Source: Bradyrhizobium hipponense
GTDB taxonomy: Bacteria > Pseudomonadota > Alphaproteobacteria > Rhizobiales > Xanthobacteraceae
Assembly: GCF_008123965.1 (NCBI RefSeq)
Contig: NZ_VSTH01000014.1
Location: 1 to 64,000 of the forward strand
Direction: 5' to 3'
Length of the DNA stretch: 64,000 bases
Numbering within the stretch: the stretch's first letter is position 1; each line of letters begins with the position of its first letter. Below the pieces are notes generated by a model. It was not told the origin of the DNA. It was given only the letters and a program-made list of their open reading frames with translations, and searched no databases. A program made the position numbers and the translations under genes. Positions 45,588 to 55,253 of the stretch are shown in pieces.

Positions 45588-46769
45588 TCAGCGCGCCGAT
45601 GATTCTTGTCGTTTGGCGAGCACGAACAGCGGCAAGGACAGCAGCTGGGCGAGCACCGCGAAAGCGACAAGGCCGACACGCGAATGATCATAGAGCAACC
45701 CGGTCGCGACGCTGCCGATCAGCCAGCCAACTCCGTAACCCGCATAGAACAGACCGAATGCCAGATTGCGTTCGCCCTCCGGCAGCACGCTTGCGACCAC
45801 GGCCTTGAACAGTGTGTCCTGGATCGCATATCCGATGCCCCAGAACACCATGCCGATGAGGACCGCTGTAAAACCGCCCAGGAACGCAAATGGCGAGAAC
45901 AGGGCGGACAACAGGACGGCGACCAGCAGCGTTGGAAGCGCAGCTCTGTCGTAGAGCTTGCCGAGAACGAGACTGGCGATGACGCCGCATCCGGTCGAAA
46001 ACGCCAGGAAGACCGGTATCCAGTGCTCGGCGACGATCTTGGCGGTTGCCAGATGATAGGCGATCAACTCATAGCTCATCAGGCCGGCTGCGACGCATGC
46101 CGCCGCAGCCATGTAGAGCCAATATGATCGGCTCAATCCGCGCGCGGGCGCCGTTCTGCCCTGTTCGAGACGCGCGGGGACAGGAAAGTTGATGCGCGCG
46201 ATGGCGAGCGCGCCGAACGCCAGCAGGGCCGAGATCAAGAGCAGCGCATAACCGGTCCGATAATCGCCATTCAGAAACAGGACGAGCGCAACGATCAAGG
46301 GCCCGAGCGTGGCTCCGGTCTCATCGAGAGCCGTGTTGACGGCATACACCCAACCTCTTCCATGCTTGCCGGTCGTATAGGAGAGCATTGCCTCGACGGT
46401 GGGTTTGCGCATGGCGCGGCCAATGCGCTCGGCCAAAACCAGGAGAGCGGCAACCTGCCAGTTTGCGGCCAAGGCCATCGCGGGTACGGCAAGAAGGTTG
46501 ATGGCGTAGCCGATGAAGGTGACAAGCCAGTATCGCCCGGTCTTGTCGGCTAAATAGCCGGCGACCGAGCGCAAGCCGTAGCCGAGAAATTCACCGACAC
46601 CCGCGGTGATGCTGACGACGGCAGCGCTGGCTCCGAGCGTCGCCATGAACTGGCCGTTCATGGCCCCGCCGCCCTCATAAGTCATGTCGCCGAACAGATT
46701 CACCATCCCCATTGTCAGCACGAAGGTGAAGGCGGGCGACGATCCGATCGAGAGGTGCGATCTGGCCAT
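45588..46769 (-). CDS. MFS transporter (12 TM)
   Basis: 393 residues with about 12 hydrophobic segments. Motif A-like RSVAGYLADKTGRYWLVTFI lies between helices 2 and 3, with the repeat after helix 8 (SLVLGKLYDRAALPTLLVAV). The family exports or imports small solutes; the substrate cannot be predicted. It is isolated, with no regulator adjacent. Confidence 0.82.
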   Translation of the reverse strand: MARSHLSIGSSPAFTFVLTMGMVNLFGDMTYEGGGAMNGQFMATLGASAAVVSITAGVGEFLGYGLRSVAGYLADKTGRYWLVTFIGYAINLLAVPAMALAANWQVAALLVLAERIGRAMRKPTVEAMLSYTTGKHGRGWVYAVNTALDETGATLGPLIVALVLFLNGDYRTGYALLLISALLAFGALAIARINFPVPARLEQGRTAPARGLSRSYWLYMAAAACVAAGLMSYELIAYHLATAKIVAEHWIPVFLAFSTGCGVIASLVLGKLYDRAALPTLLVAVLLSALFSPFAFLGGFTAVLIGMVFWGIGYAIQDTLFKAVVASVLPEGERNLAFGLFYAGYGVGWLIGSVATGLLYDHSRVGLVAFAVLAQLLSLPLFVLAKRQESSAR

Positions 46770-47087
46770 GACGTCCTACCCCGCCGTCGGCCCATCGACA
46801 GACCAAGATCCGATGCCCACGACGCACGGAAGGTCCATCCTGAACTGTTGGCGCGGAGTATCAGCCGACGTCATCGTCACGCTTCGTCTCTGGGTTCGTC
46901 CCTGTCAGTGCCGGAGCGCCGACTGCCGGATGTCGGATCATGATCCCACGATCGTCCCGACCGGGCGGGCTCACGCCAAGAGGCGGGAACGCTTGGCGGC
47001 AATATCGGTTCCCGATACCAAGCGCTACGTCCTGCGAGCGACCTGCCTGTTTGGGCGACGCGCCAACTCGCGCACAGGCATCCCCTC
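46770..47087. other. 318-nt gap between the MFS gene and matR, no gene supported
   Basis: Frames on both strands are open but lack ribosome sites or recognisable products. It should contain the promoter of the leftward MFS gene and the end of the matR transcript. Confidence 0.45.
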
Positions 47088-47771
47088 TTACCTGCCTGCT
47101 CCACTCCTGGTGCCTGCCGGCGCAGATCGGTCCTGCGTGAGCCCCAGCACCATGTCCGAGAAGCGCTCACCCTGGACCAATACATGGCTGTGAAGACGGC
47201 TCGCGGCGAGCTGCTCGTCGCCGGCGCGGATCGCTTCGAGAATCCCGGCGTGCTCTTGTAGCGATTGCAGCAGACGGTTGCGCGCGCGAAGCTGGATGCG
47301 CCGATAGGCGCTCAAGCGCTTATGCAGGGCGAAGGCTTGATCGGCCAGGAAGCTGTTGCGGCTCGCGCGGTAGATCGCTTCGTGAAAATTGCGGTTGTCC
47401 GCGTAGTACTGCTCGCTGTCGCCTTGCCGCACGTCCAACTCGCACGCGCGGTGCGCCGCCTCCATTGCGGCGTCGTTCTCCGGTGTGAGCCGGCGCGCGG
47501 CCAAGCGGCCGCAGGCGCTTTCGATCTCGGCCATGGTCTCGAACATTTCGAAAAGCCGGGTGGGTGAAGGAACGCTGACGATCGCCCCGCGCCGCGGGCG
47601 GACATCGATGAAGCCCTCGGCGCCGAGCTGAAGCAGCGCCTCCCGGATCGGTGTCCGCGACACCCCGAATCGCTCGGCCAGAGAAGCCTCATCCAGGCGA
47701 TCGCCCGGTCGAAATTCCCCAGCCATCACAGCGTCTTCGATCGACTGCTTCAGTCTGAAGGCTTGGCTCAT
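47088..47771 (-). CDS. matR: GntR/FadR-family regulator of malonate catabolism
   Basis: 227 residues: an N-terminal winged helix (DRLDEASLAERFGVSRTPIR followed by EALLQLGAEGF) and a C-terminal FCD effector domain (EIESACGRLAARRLTPEN; NRNFHEAIYRASRNSF, with the metal-binding His). It diverges from the malonate operon, the usual place of MatR, which releases DNA when malonate binds. I took the ATG at 47771, which overlaps one of the ATTGTAT-type candidate operators. Confidence 0.85.
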   Translation of the reverse strand: MSQAFRLKQSIEDAVMAGEFRPGDRLDEASLAERFGVSRTPIREALLQLGAEGFIDVRPRRGAIVSVPSPTRLFEMFETMAEIESACGRLAARRLTPENDAAMEAAHRACELDVRQGDSEQYYADNRNFHEAIYRASRNSFLADQAFALHKRLSAYRRIQLRARNRLLQSLQEHAGILEAIRAGDEQLAASRLHSHVLVQGERFSDMVLGLTQDRSAPAGTRSGAGR

Positions 47772-47779
47772 TGTATACA
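47770..47779. promoter_or_regulatory. Candidate MatR operator 1
   Basis: ATTGTATACA, overlapping the matR start codon. It shares ATTGTAT with the two further sites in the same gap, as expected for a GntR-FCD operator. Confidence 0.5.
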
Positions 47780-47841
47780 CCTGATGCTACAATTCCATAT
47801 CACATGCTTGACAAACCATACAACATGCGGTTCATGTTGAG

Positions 47842-47853
47842 ATTGTATGCAAT
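47842..47853. promoter_or_regulatory. Candidate MatR operator 2
   Basis: ATTGTATGCAAT, an imperfect palindrome about 41 nt upstream of the matP ATG. A reversed copy of its half (TGCAATACAA) lies at 47870-47879, just before the ribosome site. Confidence 0.55.
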
Positions 47854-47893
47854 ATCAAGATTAAAAAATGCAATACAACACGGGAGGTATGGA

Positions 47894-48913
47894 ATGAAGG
47901 TTTCAAGACGCCAAGCCCTCGCCCTCGGGATCGCCGCACCGGCGCTATTTCGGCTTGGACCCGCGCACGCGGCCACAGCGCTGAAGATCTCGCACCAGTT
48001 TCCGGGCGGCACCCCAAGCGAGGGCGATTTCCGCGACCGCCTCTGCCGGCGCTTTGCGGCCCTGATCCAGGAACGCAGCAAGGGAGCGATGAGCGCCGAG
48101 ATCTATCCGGGCTCCTCGCTCATGAAGACCAATGCGCAGTTCTCGGCGATGCGCAAAGGCGCGCTCGACATGAGCCTGATCCCGATCTCCTACGCCGGCG
48201 GCGATCTTCCCGAACTCAACATCGGCCTGATGCCGGGCCTCGTCACCGGCTACGACGAGGGACTCGGCTGGAAGAACAAGCCGATCGGCCAGGAGTTCAG
48301 CAAATTCCTTGCAGCCAAAGGCGTCGTCATCGTCACCTGGATCTGGCAGGCTGGTGGTGCCGCCAGCCGCGCGCGTCCATTGGTCGAGGTCGCCGATGCC
48401 AAGGGCATGAAGATCCGCGGCGGCTCGCGCGAGATGGATCTCGTGCTTCAGGCTGCCGGTGCCTCGGTCCTCTCGCTTCCGTCCAACGAACTTTACGCGG
48501 CCATGCAGACCGGCGCTTGCGATGCCGCCCTCACCTCGTCCACCAGTCTGACCTCGTTCCGGCTGGAAGAGCTCGCCAAGCATCTCACGACCGGGCGGGC
48601 CAAGAGCTACTGGTTCATGCTCGAGCCCCTCGTCATGTCGAAGGCGGTGTTCGACCGGCTTTCGAACGAGGAGCGCGAGATCATTGTGTCGGTCGGCGCC
48701 GAGCTCGAGGAGTTCGGCCGCGCTGCGGCGGTGGAGGACGATGTCCGCGTAGCGAAGGTCTACCAGGCCGCCGGCGCGACCGTCCACGATCTCGACGCCA
48801 AGCTCGTCACGGCATGGCGGGACCTCGCGCGCGATACAGCCTGGAAGGATTATGCCAACAAGAACGAGAACTGCGCCCGCTTGATCAAGCTTGCCATGGA
48901 GGCCGGCTCATGA
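47894..48913 (+). CDS. matP: TRAP transporter solute-binding protein (malonate)
   Basis: 339 residues. It begins MKVSRRQALALGIAAPALFR, a twin-arginine-like leader (SRRQ) with cleavage near PAHAA. The DctP fold carries SHQFPGGTPSEGDF, IYPGSSLMKTNAQFSAMRKG and GMKIRGGSREMD, where the Arg near residue 178 usually binds the carboxylate. GGGAGGTATGGA precedes the ATG. First gene of the mat operon; malonate as ligand is inferred from the neighbours. Confidence 0.87.
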   Translation: MKVSRRQALALGIAAPALFRLGPAHAATALKISHQFPGGTPSEGDFRDRLCRRFAALIQERSKGAMSAEIYPGSSLMKTNAQFSAMRKGALDMSLIPISYAGGDLPELNIGLMPGLVTGYDEGLGWKNKPIGQEFSKFLAAKGVVIVTWIWQAGGAASRARPLVEVADAKGMKIRGGSREMDLVLQAAGASVLSLPSNELYAAMQTGACDAALTSSTSLTSFRLEELAKHLTTGRAKSYWFMLEPLVMSKAVFDRLSNEEREIIVSVGAELEEFGRAAAVEDDVRVAKVYQAAGATVHDLDAKLVTAWRDLARDTAWKDYANKNENCARLIKLAMEAGS

Positions 48914-49467
48914 GCGCGCACGGCGTCGATCTCGGCCATCCTGTCGTGGTGACGGCAGCGCGCCCGGGTTCCGCCATGGCCCGGATCAACCGTGCTATGG
49001 CCCTGCTCAACAAGACCATCGTCGTCGTCTGCTCGATTGCCCTGATCGTCGCGAGCGTGATTCTGAGCTACAGCGTGGCCGCGCGTTACTTCTTCAACGC
49101 CGCAACCTATTGGCAGGACGAAGCGGCCGTCTTCCTGCTGGTCGCCGCAACGTTCCTGTCCACCGCCTTCGTGCAGGCCGGCCGCGGTCATATCGGCATC
49201 GAAGCCCTCACCGGTTACCTGTCCAAGCGCGGCAACGCGATCCGCATCCTCGTGGTCGACGCGACAAGCTTGCTGTTCTGCTGCTTCTTCTCCTGGAAGT
49301 CGTGGACGCTGTTCCACGAGGCGTGGGTCGACGGACAGGTGTCGGGATCGACCTGGGCCCCGCCTCTGTGGATTCCCTACAGCATGATGGCGCTCGGCAT
49401 GACGCTGCTGACGCTGCAGATCGCGCTTCAACTCGCTGCAGCGATCGATGGATGGAGCAGCAAATGA
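48910..49467 (+). CDS. matQ: TRAP transporter small permease (DctQ type)
   Basis: 185 residues with four membrane helices (TIVVVCSIALIVASVILSYS and onward), typical of DctQ, including the loop helix RYFFNAATYWQDEAAVFLLV where a conserved W-x-D/E pair lies. ATGA overlaps the matP stop, so translation is coupled. It pairs with MatM in the membrane. Confidence 0.87.
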   Translation: MSAHGVDLGHPVVVTAARPGSAMARINRAMALLNKTIVVVCSIALIVASVILSYSVAARYFFNAATYWQDEAAVFLLVAATFLSTAFVQAGRGHIGIEALTGYLSKRGNAIRILVVDATSLLFCCFFSWKSWTLFHEAWVDGQVSGSTWAPPLWIPYSMMALGMTLLTLQIALQLAAAIDGWSSK

Positions 49468-50819
49468 GCACGCTTGCCGTTGGACTGATGTATGGCGGCG
49501 CCACGCTTGCCGTCATGGCATCCGGCATGCCGATCGCGCTGGCGCTCGGTGCCGTAGCCGTCATCTTCATGTACTTCTTCATGCCCTCCGCATCGCTCGA
49601 TACGGTGACGCAGAACGTCTACGAGGAGATGGCTTCGATCACGCTGCTGGCCATCCCGCTCTTCATTCTCAAGGGCGCTGCGATCGGCAAGTCGAAGGCG
49701 GGACAGGATCTGTACAGCGCGCTGCATGTCTGGATGGGCCGCATCCCGGGTGGGCTCGGCATTGCCAATGTCTTTGCCTGCGCGCTCTTCGCGGCCATGG
49801 CCGGGTCGTCTCCGGCGACCTGCTCGGCGATTGGCTCGGCAGGGATTCCCGAGATGCGCAAGCGGGGATATTCCGGCGGCTTTGCCGCAGGCGTGATCGC
49901 AGCCGGCGGCACGCTCGGAATCCTGCTGCCGCCCTCGATCACGATGATCCTGTATGCGGTCGCGGCGGAGCAGTCGCTCGGGCGTCTGTTCCTCGCGGGC
50001 ATCGGGCCGGGCCTTCTCCTGGTGGTGCTGTTTGCAACCTACGCGGTGCTGAGATTCAAAGCCGAATACAAGGCGGCGCAGCGGGCCTATGCGGCGGACC
50101 CTGCGCAGCATCCGATTCTTTCGAACGAGCGCTTCACCATGGCAATGCGGTTCGGCGCGCTGCCGCGGGTCCTGCCCTTCGTGGTGCTCCTCAGCGGCGT
50201 CATGGTTGCGCTGTATGGCGGCTATGCCACGCCTTCGGAGACAGCAGGCCTCGGCGGCATCCTGGCGCTGGTCCTGATCGCCTCCATCTACGGCGTGTGG
50301 CGCCCGCGGGATCTCGGTCCGATCCTGGAATCGACGCTGAAGGAGTCGACCATGCTGATGCTGATCATCGGCATGTCGCTGCTCTACTCCTACGTGATGA
50401 GCTATCTCCACATCAGCCAGGGGGCGGCTCAAGCCATCGTCGCCATGCAGCTCTCGCGATGGGTGCTGCTGGCAGCGATCCTGGTGCTGGTGGTCGTGCT
50501 CGGCTTCTTCCTGCCGCCGGTCTCGATCATCCTGATGACCGCGCCGATCATCCTGCCCCCACTCAAGGACGCAGGCTTCGACCTGATCTGGTTCGGGGTG
50601 GTGATGACGATCGTGATGGAGATGGGTCTCATCCATCCGCCCGTCGGACTCAACATCTTCGTCATCAGGAACATCGCGCCCGACATCCCCTTGCGGGACG
50701 TGATCTGGGGAACGCTGCCGTTCGTGCTCCTGATGGCGTTCGCCGTAGTGCTGCTTTGCCTGGTGCCCTCGATCTCAACCTCGTTGCCCAACCTGGTGAT
50801 GGGCGCACCAACGCGTTAA
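49464..50819 (+). CDS. matM: TRAP transporter large permease (DctM type)
   Basis: 451 residues with about 12 helices. DctM landmarks are AMAGSSPATCSAIGSAGIPE, GILLPPSITMILYAV and the repeat MEMGLIHPPVGLNIFVIRNI. It is the sodium-coupled transport channel, accepting substrate from MatP. ATGA overlap with matQ. The next gene (matA) starts 17 nt further on. Confidence 0.9.
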   Translation: MSTLAVGLMYGGATLAVMASGMPIALALGAVAVIFMYFFMPSASLDTVTQNVYEEMASITLLAIPLFILKGAAIGKSKAGQDLYSALHVWMGRIPGGLGIANVFACALFAAMAGSSPATCSAIGSAGIPEMRKRGYSGGFAAGVIAAGGTLGILLPPSITMILYAVAAEQSLGRLFLAGIGPGLLLVVLFATYAVLRFKAEYKAAQRAYAADPAQHPILSNERFTMAMRFGALPRVLPFVVLLSGVMVALYGGYATPSETAGLGGILALVLIASIYGVWRPRDLGPILESTLKESTMLMLIIGMSLLYSYVMSYLHISQGAAQAIVAMQLSRWVLLAAILVLVVVLGFFLPPVSIILMTAPIILPPLKDAGFDLIWFGVVMTIVMEMGLIHPPVGLNIFVIRNIAPDIPLRDVIWGTLPFVLLMAFAVVLLCLVPSISTSLPNLVMGAPTR

Positions 50820-50836
50820 CCGAGGAGGCCTGAACC

Positions 50837-52246
50837 ATGCTGAACGAGACAAGGTCCGGACGCATCACGGCGCCCGAATTCCTGCAAGGGCTCATCGACA
50901 CCTTGACGCAACGCGGCCGTGCGGTCCTTGGCATCAAGCCCGAACGCAATGACGGCGAGGATCGTGATCTCGAGCTTCTGGGCGAGGCGCTGCTGTCTCG
51001 ACGCGGCGAAGCCTCCGGCGTCGCGATCGCGCAATCGCTGCTTGCGGCTTTCGAGCAGGCGGGCGCGCCGCAGCGGCTGAAGTTTCTCTCCTCTCTCGCC
51101 GACCGGTTCGGGCCGGACCGCCGCGCGATCGAGCTGGCGATCGCCGCCTACCAGCGCAAGGAGGACGGCGACGGCGGCAAGCTCGAGGCGCTTCACGCCG
51201 CGGCGGAGCCGCGCCGGCAGGAGCTCATCCGCCGCCTCAATCTGGCACCCGGCGGGACGGCCTCGCTCGTGCGCATGCGAGAGGTGCTGCTTGCGCTCCT
51301 GCGCGAGCATCCCGAACTCCAGCCCGTCGACGACGATTTCGTCCATCTATTTTCGTCCTGGTTCAACAGGGGTTTCCTCGTGCTGCGGCCGATCGACTGG
51401 ACGACGTCGGCCAACATCCTCGAAAAGATCATCAAGTATGAAGCCGTCCATGCCATCCAGGACTGGGATGATCTGCGCAGCCGGCTCGAGCCGCCCGACC
51501 GCCGCTGCTACGCGTTCTTTCATCCCCAGCTGGTCGACGAGCCGCTGATCTTTGTGGAGGTCGCACTCACGAAGGAGATTCCCGGCGCGATCAATCCGCT
51601 GCTCGACAAATCGCGCCAGGCGATCGCGGCACGCGACGCCACGACCGCCGTATTCTACTCGATCTCGAATACGCAAAAGGGCCTCGCCGGCGTCTCCTTC
51701 GGCAATTTTCTGATCAAGCAAGTGGTCCAGGACCTCGCCCGCGAGCTTCCGAACCTGAAGACCTTCGTCACCCTGTCGCCCGTTCCCGGCTTTGCCGGCT
51801 GGGTCCGGCGCGAGCTCAAGACCGAGGCCTCCAGCGCGATCGACGAGGACACGAGGCGTGCACTGACCACGCTCGATGACGGCGGCGACATCGCGCAGGC
51901 AAAAGAGGCCATCACCGCCCTCGCCGCCTATTACTTCCTCAAGGCGAAACTGCCGACAGGCAAGCCGGTCGATCCGGTCGCCCGCTTTCATCTCGGCAAC
52001 GGCGCGCGCCTGGAGCGGCTGAATTTCCTCGGCGATGCTTCGCCCAAGGGCATCAAGCAGTCCTACGGCCTGATGGTCAATTATCTCTACGCACTCGACC
52101 ATATCGAAGCGAACCATGAAGCGTTCGCGGAGCACGGCGCTGTCGTGGCCTCCGACAAGGTAAAGAAGGCGCTCCGCGCCAAGCTGTCGTCGCGCGACCT
52201 TGTGCCGAGCTCACAGACCAACTCTCAGCGGAAGATCTCGTCATGA
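50837..52246 (+). CDS. matA: Malonyl-CoA decarboxylase
   Basis: 469 residues of the MCD family: an N-terminal helical domain (about 1-155) and a C-terminal GNAT-like domain. Landmarks are VHLFSSWFNRGFLVLRPIDW, KYEAVHAIQDWDDLRSRL, CYAFFHPQLVDEPLIFVEVA, FYSISNTQKGLAGVSFGNFL and the catalytic region RFHLGNGARLERLNFLGDAS. It converts malonyl-CoA to acetyl-CoA and CO2. AGGAGGCC lies upstream. The stop overlaps the matB start (ATGA). Confidence 0.93.
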   Translation: MLNETRSGRITAPEFLQGLIDTLTQRGRAVLGIKPERNDGEDRDLELLGEALLSRRGEASGVAIAQSLLAAFEQAGAPQRLKFLSSLADRFGPDRRAIELAIAAYQRKEDGDGGKLEALHAAAEPRRQELIRRLNLAPGGTASLVRMREVLLALLREHPELQPVDDDFVHLFSSWFNRGFLVLRPIDWTTSANILEKIIKYEAVHAIQDWDDLRSRLEPPDRRCYAFFHPQLVDEPLIFVEVALTKEIPGAINPLLDKSRQAIAARDATTAVFYSISNTQKGLAGVSFGNFLIKQVVQDLARELPNLKTFVTLSPVPGFAGWVRRELKTEASSAIDEDTRRALTTLDDGGDIAQAKEAITALAAYYFLKAKLPTGKPVDPVARFHLGNGARLERLNFLGDASPKGIKQSYGLMVNYLYALDHIEANHEAFAEHGAVVASDKVKKALRAKLSSRDLVPSSQTNSQRKISS

Positions 52247-53766
52247 CCTGGAACTTGTATGACCGCCTGCTTGGCTCCGCGCACGCGGATCAGTCCATCT
52301 GCATCGAGAAGGACGACGGCGCCACCTTGACCTACGCGGAGCTCGCCGCGCTTACCGGCAGGTTCGCGAATTTGCTCGCAAGCCACGGCATCGGTCCGAA
52401 CCACCGTGTCGCGGCCAAGGCGGAGAAATCCGTCGAGGCTGTCGCGCTCTATCTTGCGACGCTCCGCTCCGGTGCCGTCTATCTGCCGCTCAACACCGCC
52501 TATACGCCGGCCGAAACCGAATACTTCATCCGCGATGCGCAGCCGAGCCTGATCGTGTGCGACCCCAAGGAAGCATCCGACCTGCGCGCCATTGCCGCGA
52601 AAGCAGGCGGACGTGTCGAGACGCTCGATCAGGACGGGTACGGATCCCTGGTCGATGCCGCAGCCGGCCTTCCGGCGGATTTCGACACGGTGCCACGCGC
52701 GAAGGAGGATCTGGCTGCGATTCTCTACACATCGGGCACGACCGGCCGATCAAAGGGCGCGATGCTGACGCATGGCAATCTGGTCTCGAACGCACTGACG
52801 CTGGTCGAGCAATGGCGCTACACGCAACGCGACGTGCTGATCCACGCGCTGCCGATCTATCATATTCACGGGCTGTTCGTGGCCGGCAACGTGACATTCG
52901 CCGCACGTGCGCGAATGATCTTCATGCAGAAGTTCGACGCAGAGCGGATTGTGGCGGCGATGGCGCGATCGACCGTCCTGATGGGCGTGCCGACCTTCTA
53001 TGTCCGCCTGCTGCAGAGCCAGAATTTGAGCGAGCGCACGGCCGCGCATATGAGGCTGTTCGTCGCCGGCTCCGCGCCGCTATTGGCCGAGACCCACCGC
53101 GCCTGGAACGACAGGACCGGTCACGAGATCCTCGAACGCTACGGCATGACCGAGACGGGCATGATCGCCTCCAATCCCTACGACGGTCCGCGTATTCCGG
53201 AGTCGGTCGGGCGCCCGCTGCCCGCCATCGACGTCCGCATCACAGATCCCGAGAGCGGTGCCGTGCTGCCGACGAACGAGGTCGGCATGATCGAAGTTAA
53301 GGGACCAAACGTCTTTGCAGGCTACTGGAATATGCCGGACAAGACCGCTGCCGAATTTCGCGCTGACGGCTTCTTCATCACCGGCGACCTCGGCAAGCTC
53401 GATGCGAACGGCTATCTGTACATCGTTGGGCGGGGCAAGGATCTCATCATCACCGGCGGCTTCAATGTCTACCCGAAGGAGATCGAGACGGAAATCGACG
53501 CCATCCCAGGCGTGTTTGAAAGCGCGGTCGTCGGCGTGCCGCACGCCGACTTTGGTGAAGGCGTCACCGCTGCCGTCGTCCGAAAGGCCGGCTCATCGGT
53601 GGACGAACGCGCCATCCTGGCGGCGCTTTCCGGACGACTGGCAAAATTCAAGCAGCCCAAACGCATCATCTTCGTGGATGCGCTGCCCCGGAACGCCATG
53701 GGCAAGATCCAGAAGAACCTGCTGCGCGAGCGCTTTGCCGATCTCTATTCGGCCAAGGTCGAGTGA
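52243..53766 (+). CDS. matB: Malonyl-CoA synthetase
   Basis: 507 residues, acyl-CoA synthetase of the ANL family. Motifs are ILYTSGTTGRSKGAMLTH (P-loop, about residues 163-180), ERYGMTETGM, the FFITGDLGKL hinge region, and the C-terminal catalytic Lys in PRNAMGKIQKN. It makes malonyl-CoA from malonate, CoA and ATP, supplying MatA. It overlaps matA by 4 nt, so matPQMAB is one tightly packed transcript. Confidence 0.93.
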   Translation: MTWNLYDRLLGSAHADQSICIEKDDGATLTYAELAALTGRFANLLASHGIGPNHRVAAKAEKSVEAVALYLATLRSGAVYLPLNTAYTPAETEYFIRDAQPSLIVCDPKEASDLRAIAAKAGGRVETLDQDGYGSLVDAAAGLPADFDTVPRAKEDLAAILYTSGTTGRSKGAMLTHGNLVSNALTLVEQWRYTQRDVLIHALPIYHIHGLFVAGNVTFAARARMIFMQKFDAERIVAAMARSTVLMGVPTFYVRLLQSQNLSERTAAHMRLFVAGSAPLLAETHRAWNDRTGHEILERYGMTETGMIASNPYDGPRIPESVGRPLPAIDVRITDPESGAVLPTNEVGMIEVKGPNVFAGYWNMPDKTAAEFRADGFFITGDLGKLDANGYLYIVGRGKDLIITGGFNVYPKEIETEIDAIPGVFESAVVGVPHADFGEGVTAAVVRKAGSSVDERAILAALSGRLAKFKQPKRIIFVDALPRNAMGKIQKNLLRERFADLYSAKVE

Positions 53767-53939
53767 AAGCCATCTGAAGGCACACACCGAGCGGCCGGAC
53801 GCCAGCTTGTGGGACCGCGTTGCTGCGGGCGTGCTGCCGTCCGGCTGCCTGCCCCGACCGCTCCTTGCGGGGCAAATCACGTGAATATTCGTACGAATTT
53901 TAGCTGAGCCGCAAAACGGCTTGACGAAGGCTCACGCAC

Positions 53940-53967
53940 GTAATGTAATGTTATAACATTACATTAC
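53940..53967. promoter_or_regulatory. Zur-type operator, perfect 28-bp palindrome
   Basis: The core at 53945-53962, GTAATGTTATAACATTAC, fits the alphaproteobacterial Zur box (ATGTTATAACAT centre). The palindrome extends perfectly on both sides with GTAAT/ATTAC repeats, to 28 bp. It lies 68 nt upstream of the COG0523 GTPase ATG, so zinc repression of that gene is strongly suggested. Confidence 0.85.
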
Positions 53968-54035
53968 ATTACTGGTTCAAATGCCCGATCCCACACCTCG
54001 TCGCCGTATCCCCCTGAAAAGGCTCTTCAATCTCC

Positions 54036-55241
54036 ATGCAAAAACTCCCCGTCACCGTCTTGTCCGGCTTCCTCGGGGCTGGAAAGACCACTTTGCTGAA
54101 CCACGTCCTCAACAACCGGCACGGCCTGAAGGTGGCGGTGATCGTCAACGACATGAGCGAAGTGAACATCGATGCGGATCTGATTCACGCTGGCGGTGCG
54201 AACCTGTCCCGGACCGATGAGAAGCTCGTCGAGATGACCAACGGCTGCATCTGCTGCACGTTGCGTGATGATCTCTTGAAGGAGGTGCGCGCTCTCGCCG
54301 AAAATGGTCGTTTCGATTATCTGCTGATCGAATCGACCGGCATTTCCGAACCGCTCCCGGTCGCGGCGACTTTCGATTTCCGCTCCGAGGACGGCGAGAG
54401 CCTCGCCGACGTGGCACGCCTCGACACCATGGTCACCGTGGTCGATGCCGTGAACTTGCTCAAGGATTACGCGTCGACCGATTTTCTCGCGCAACGTGGC
54501 GAGGCGCTGGAGAACGACAACCGCACGCTGGTCGATCTGCTCGTCGAGCAGATCGAGTTCGCCGATGTGATCGTTCTCAACAAGGTCGATGACGCATCGC
54601 CGGCGCAGCGCGAGGCGGCACGACAAATCATCCGTGCGCTCAATCCGGAGGCGGACCTCGTCGAAGCCAACCACAGCCGGGTGGCTTTCGATCGCATTCT
54701 TGACACCGGCCGGTTCGACTTCGAAAGGGCACAGCAACATCCGCTCTGGTACAAGGAGCTTTACGGCTTCGCGGATCATGTGCCGGAGGCCGAAGAATAC
54801 GGCGTGAAGAACTTTGTCTATCGCGCCCGCCGTCCGTTCGACCCCGCCAAGTTCGACAAGTTCATCAAGGAGCCCTGGCCTGGCGTCATTCGCGCCAAGG
54901 GACATTTCTGGCTGGCGACACGCCCGCATTGGCTTGGCGAGATCAGTCAGGCTGGTTCGATCACGCGCACCCAGGCCCTTGGTGCGTGGTGGGCGAGCGT
55001 GCCGGCTGAACGATGGCCGGAAGATCCGATCTGGCGGACGCGGCTGCGCGAGAACTGGAACGACATCTATGGCGATCGCCGCCAGGAAATTGTGTTCATC
55101 GGCACTGGCATGGATGAGGAAGCGCTCCGCGATCGCCTAGACGCGTGCCTCGTACCGGGGAAACCCGCCATGAACGTCGCGGATTGGGCCAAGCTCGCAG
55201 ACCCGTTTCCGATCTGGCGACGCGCGGATGAAGCCGCGTAG
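54036..55241 (+). CDS. zigA: COG0523 zinc-chaperone-like GTPase (ZigA/ZagA type)
   Basis: 401 residues of the G3E GTPase family: Walker [16 protein letters not shown] (about residues 9-23), the metal-binding C-x-C-C in [14 protein letters not shown] (about 67-80), the NKVD G4 motif in [11 protein letters not shown], and a C-terminal CobW_C domain. COG0523 proteins deliver zinc to target enzymes when zinc is scarce. The Zur palindrome upstream places this one in the low-zinc response. A small gene follows 12 nt downstream. Confidence 0.9.
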   Translation: MQKLPVTVLSGFLGAGKTTLLNHVLNNRHGLKVAVIVNDMSEVNIDADLIHAGGANLSRTDEKLVEMTNGCICCTLRDDLLKEVRALAENGRFDYLLIESTGISEPLPVAATFDFRSEDGESLADVARLDTMVTVVDAVNLLKDYASTDFLAQRGEALENDNRTLVDLLVEQIEFADVIVLNKVDDASPAQREAARQIIRALNPEADLVEANHSRVAFDRILDTGRFDFERAQQHPLWYKELYGFADHVPEAEEYGVKNFVYRARRPFDPAKFDKFIKEPWPGVIRAKGHFWLATRPHWLGEISQAGSITRTQALGAWWASVPAERWPEDPIWRTRLRENWNDIYGDRRQEIVFIGTGMDEEALRDRLDACLVPGKPAMNVADWAKLADPFPIWRRADEAA

Positions 55242-55253
55242 GCAGGAGCGCAC

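Noticed and set aside
48891..49463. N-terminal extension of matM by about 190 codons.
   Set aside because: This part overlaps matQ in another frame; the ATG at 49464 overlapping the matQ stop gives a normal DctM.
53974..53990. GGTTCAAAT-like sequence reminiscent of a tRNA T-arm.
   Set aside because: No acceptor, D or anticodon stems can be formed around it; it is next to the Zur palindrome.
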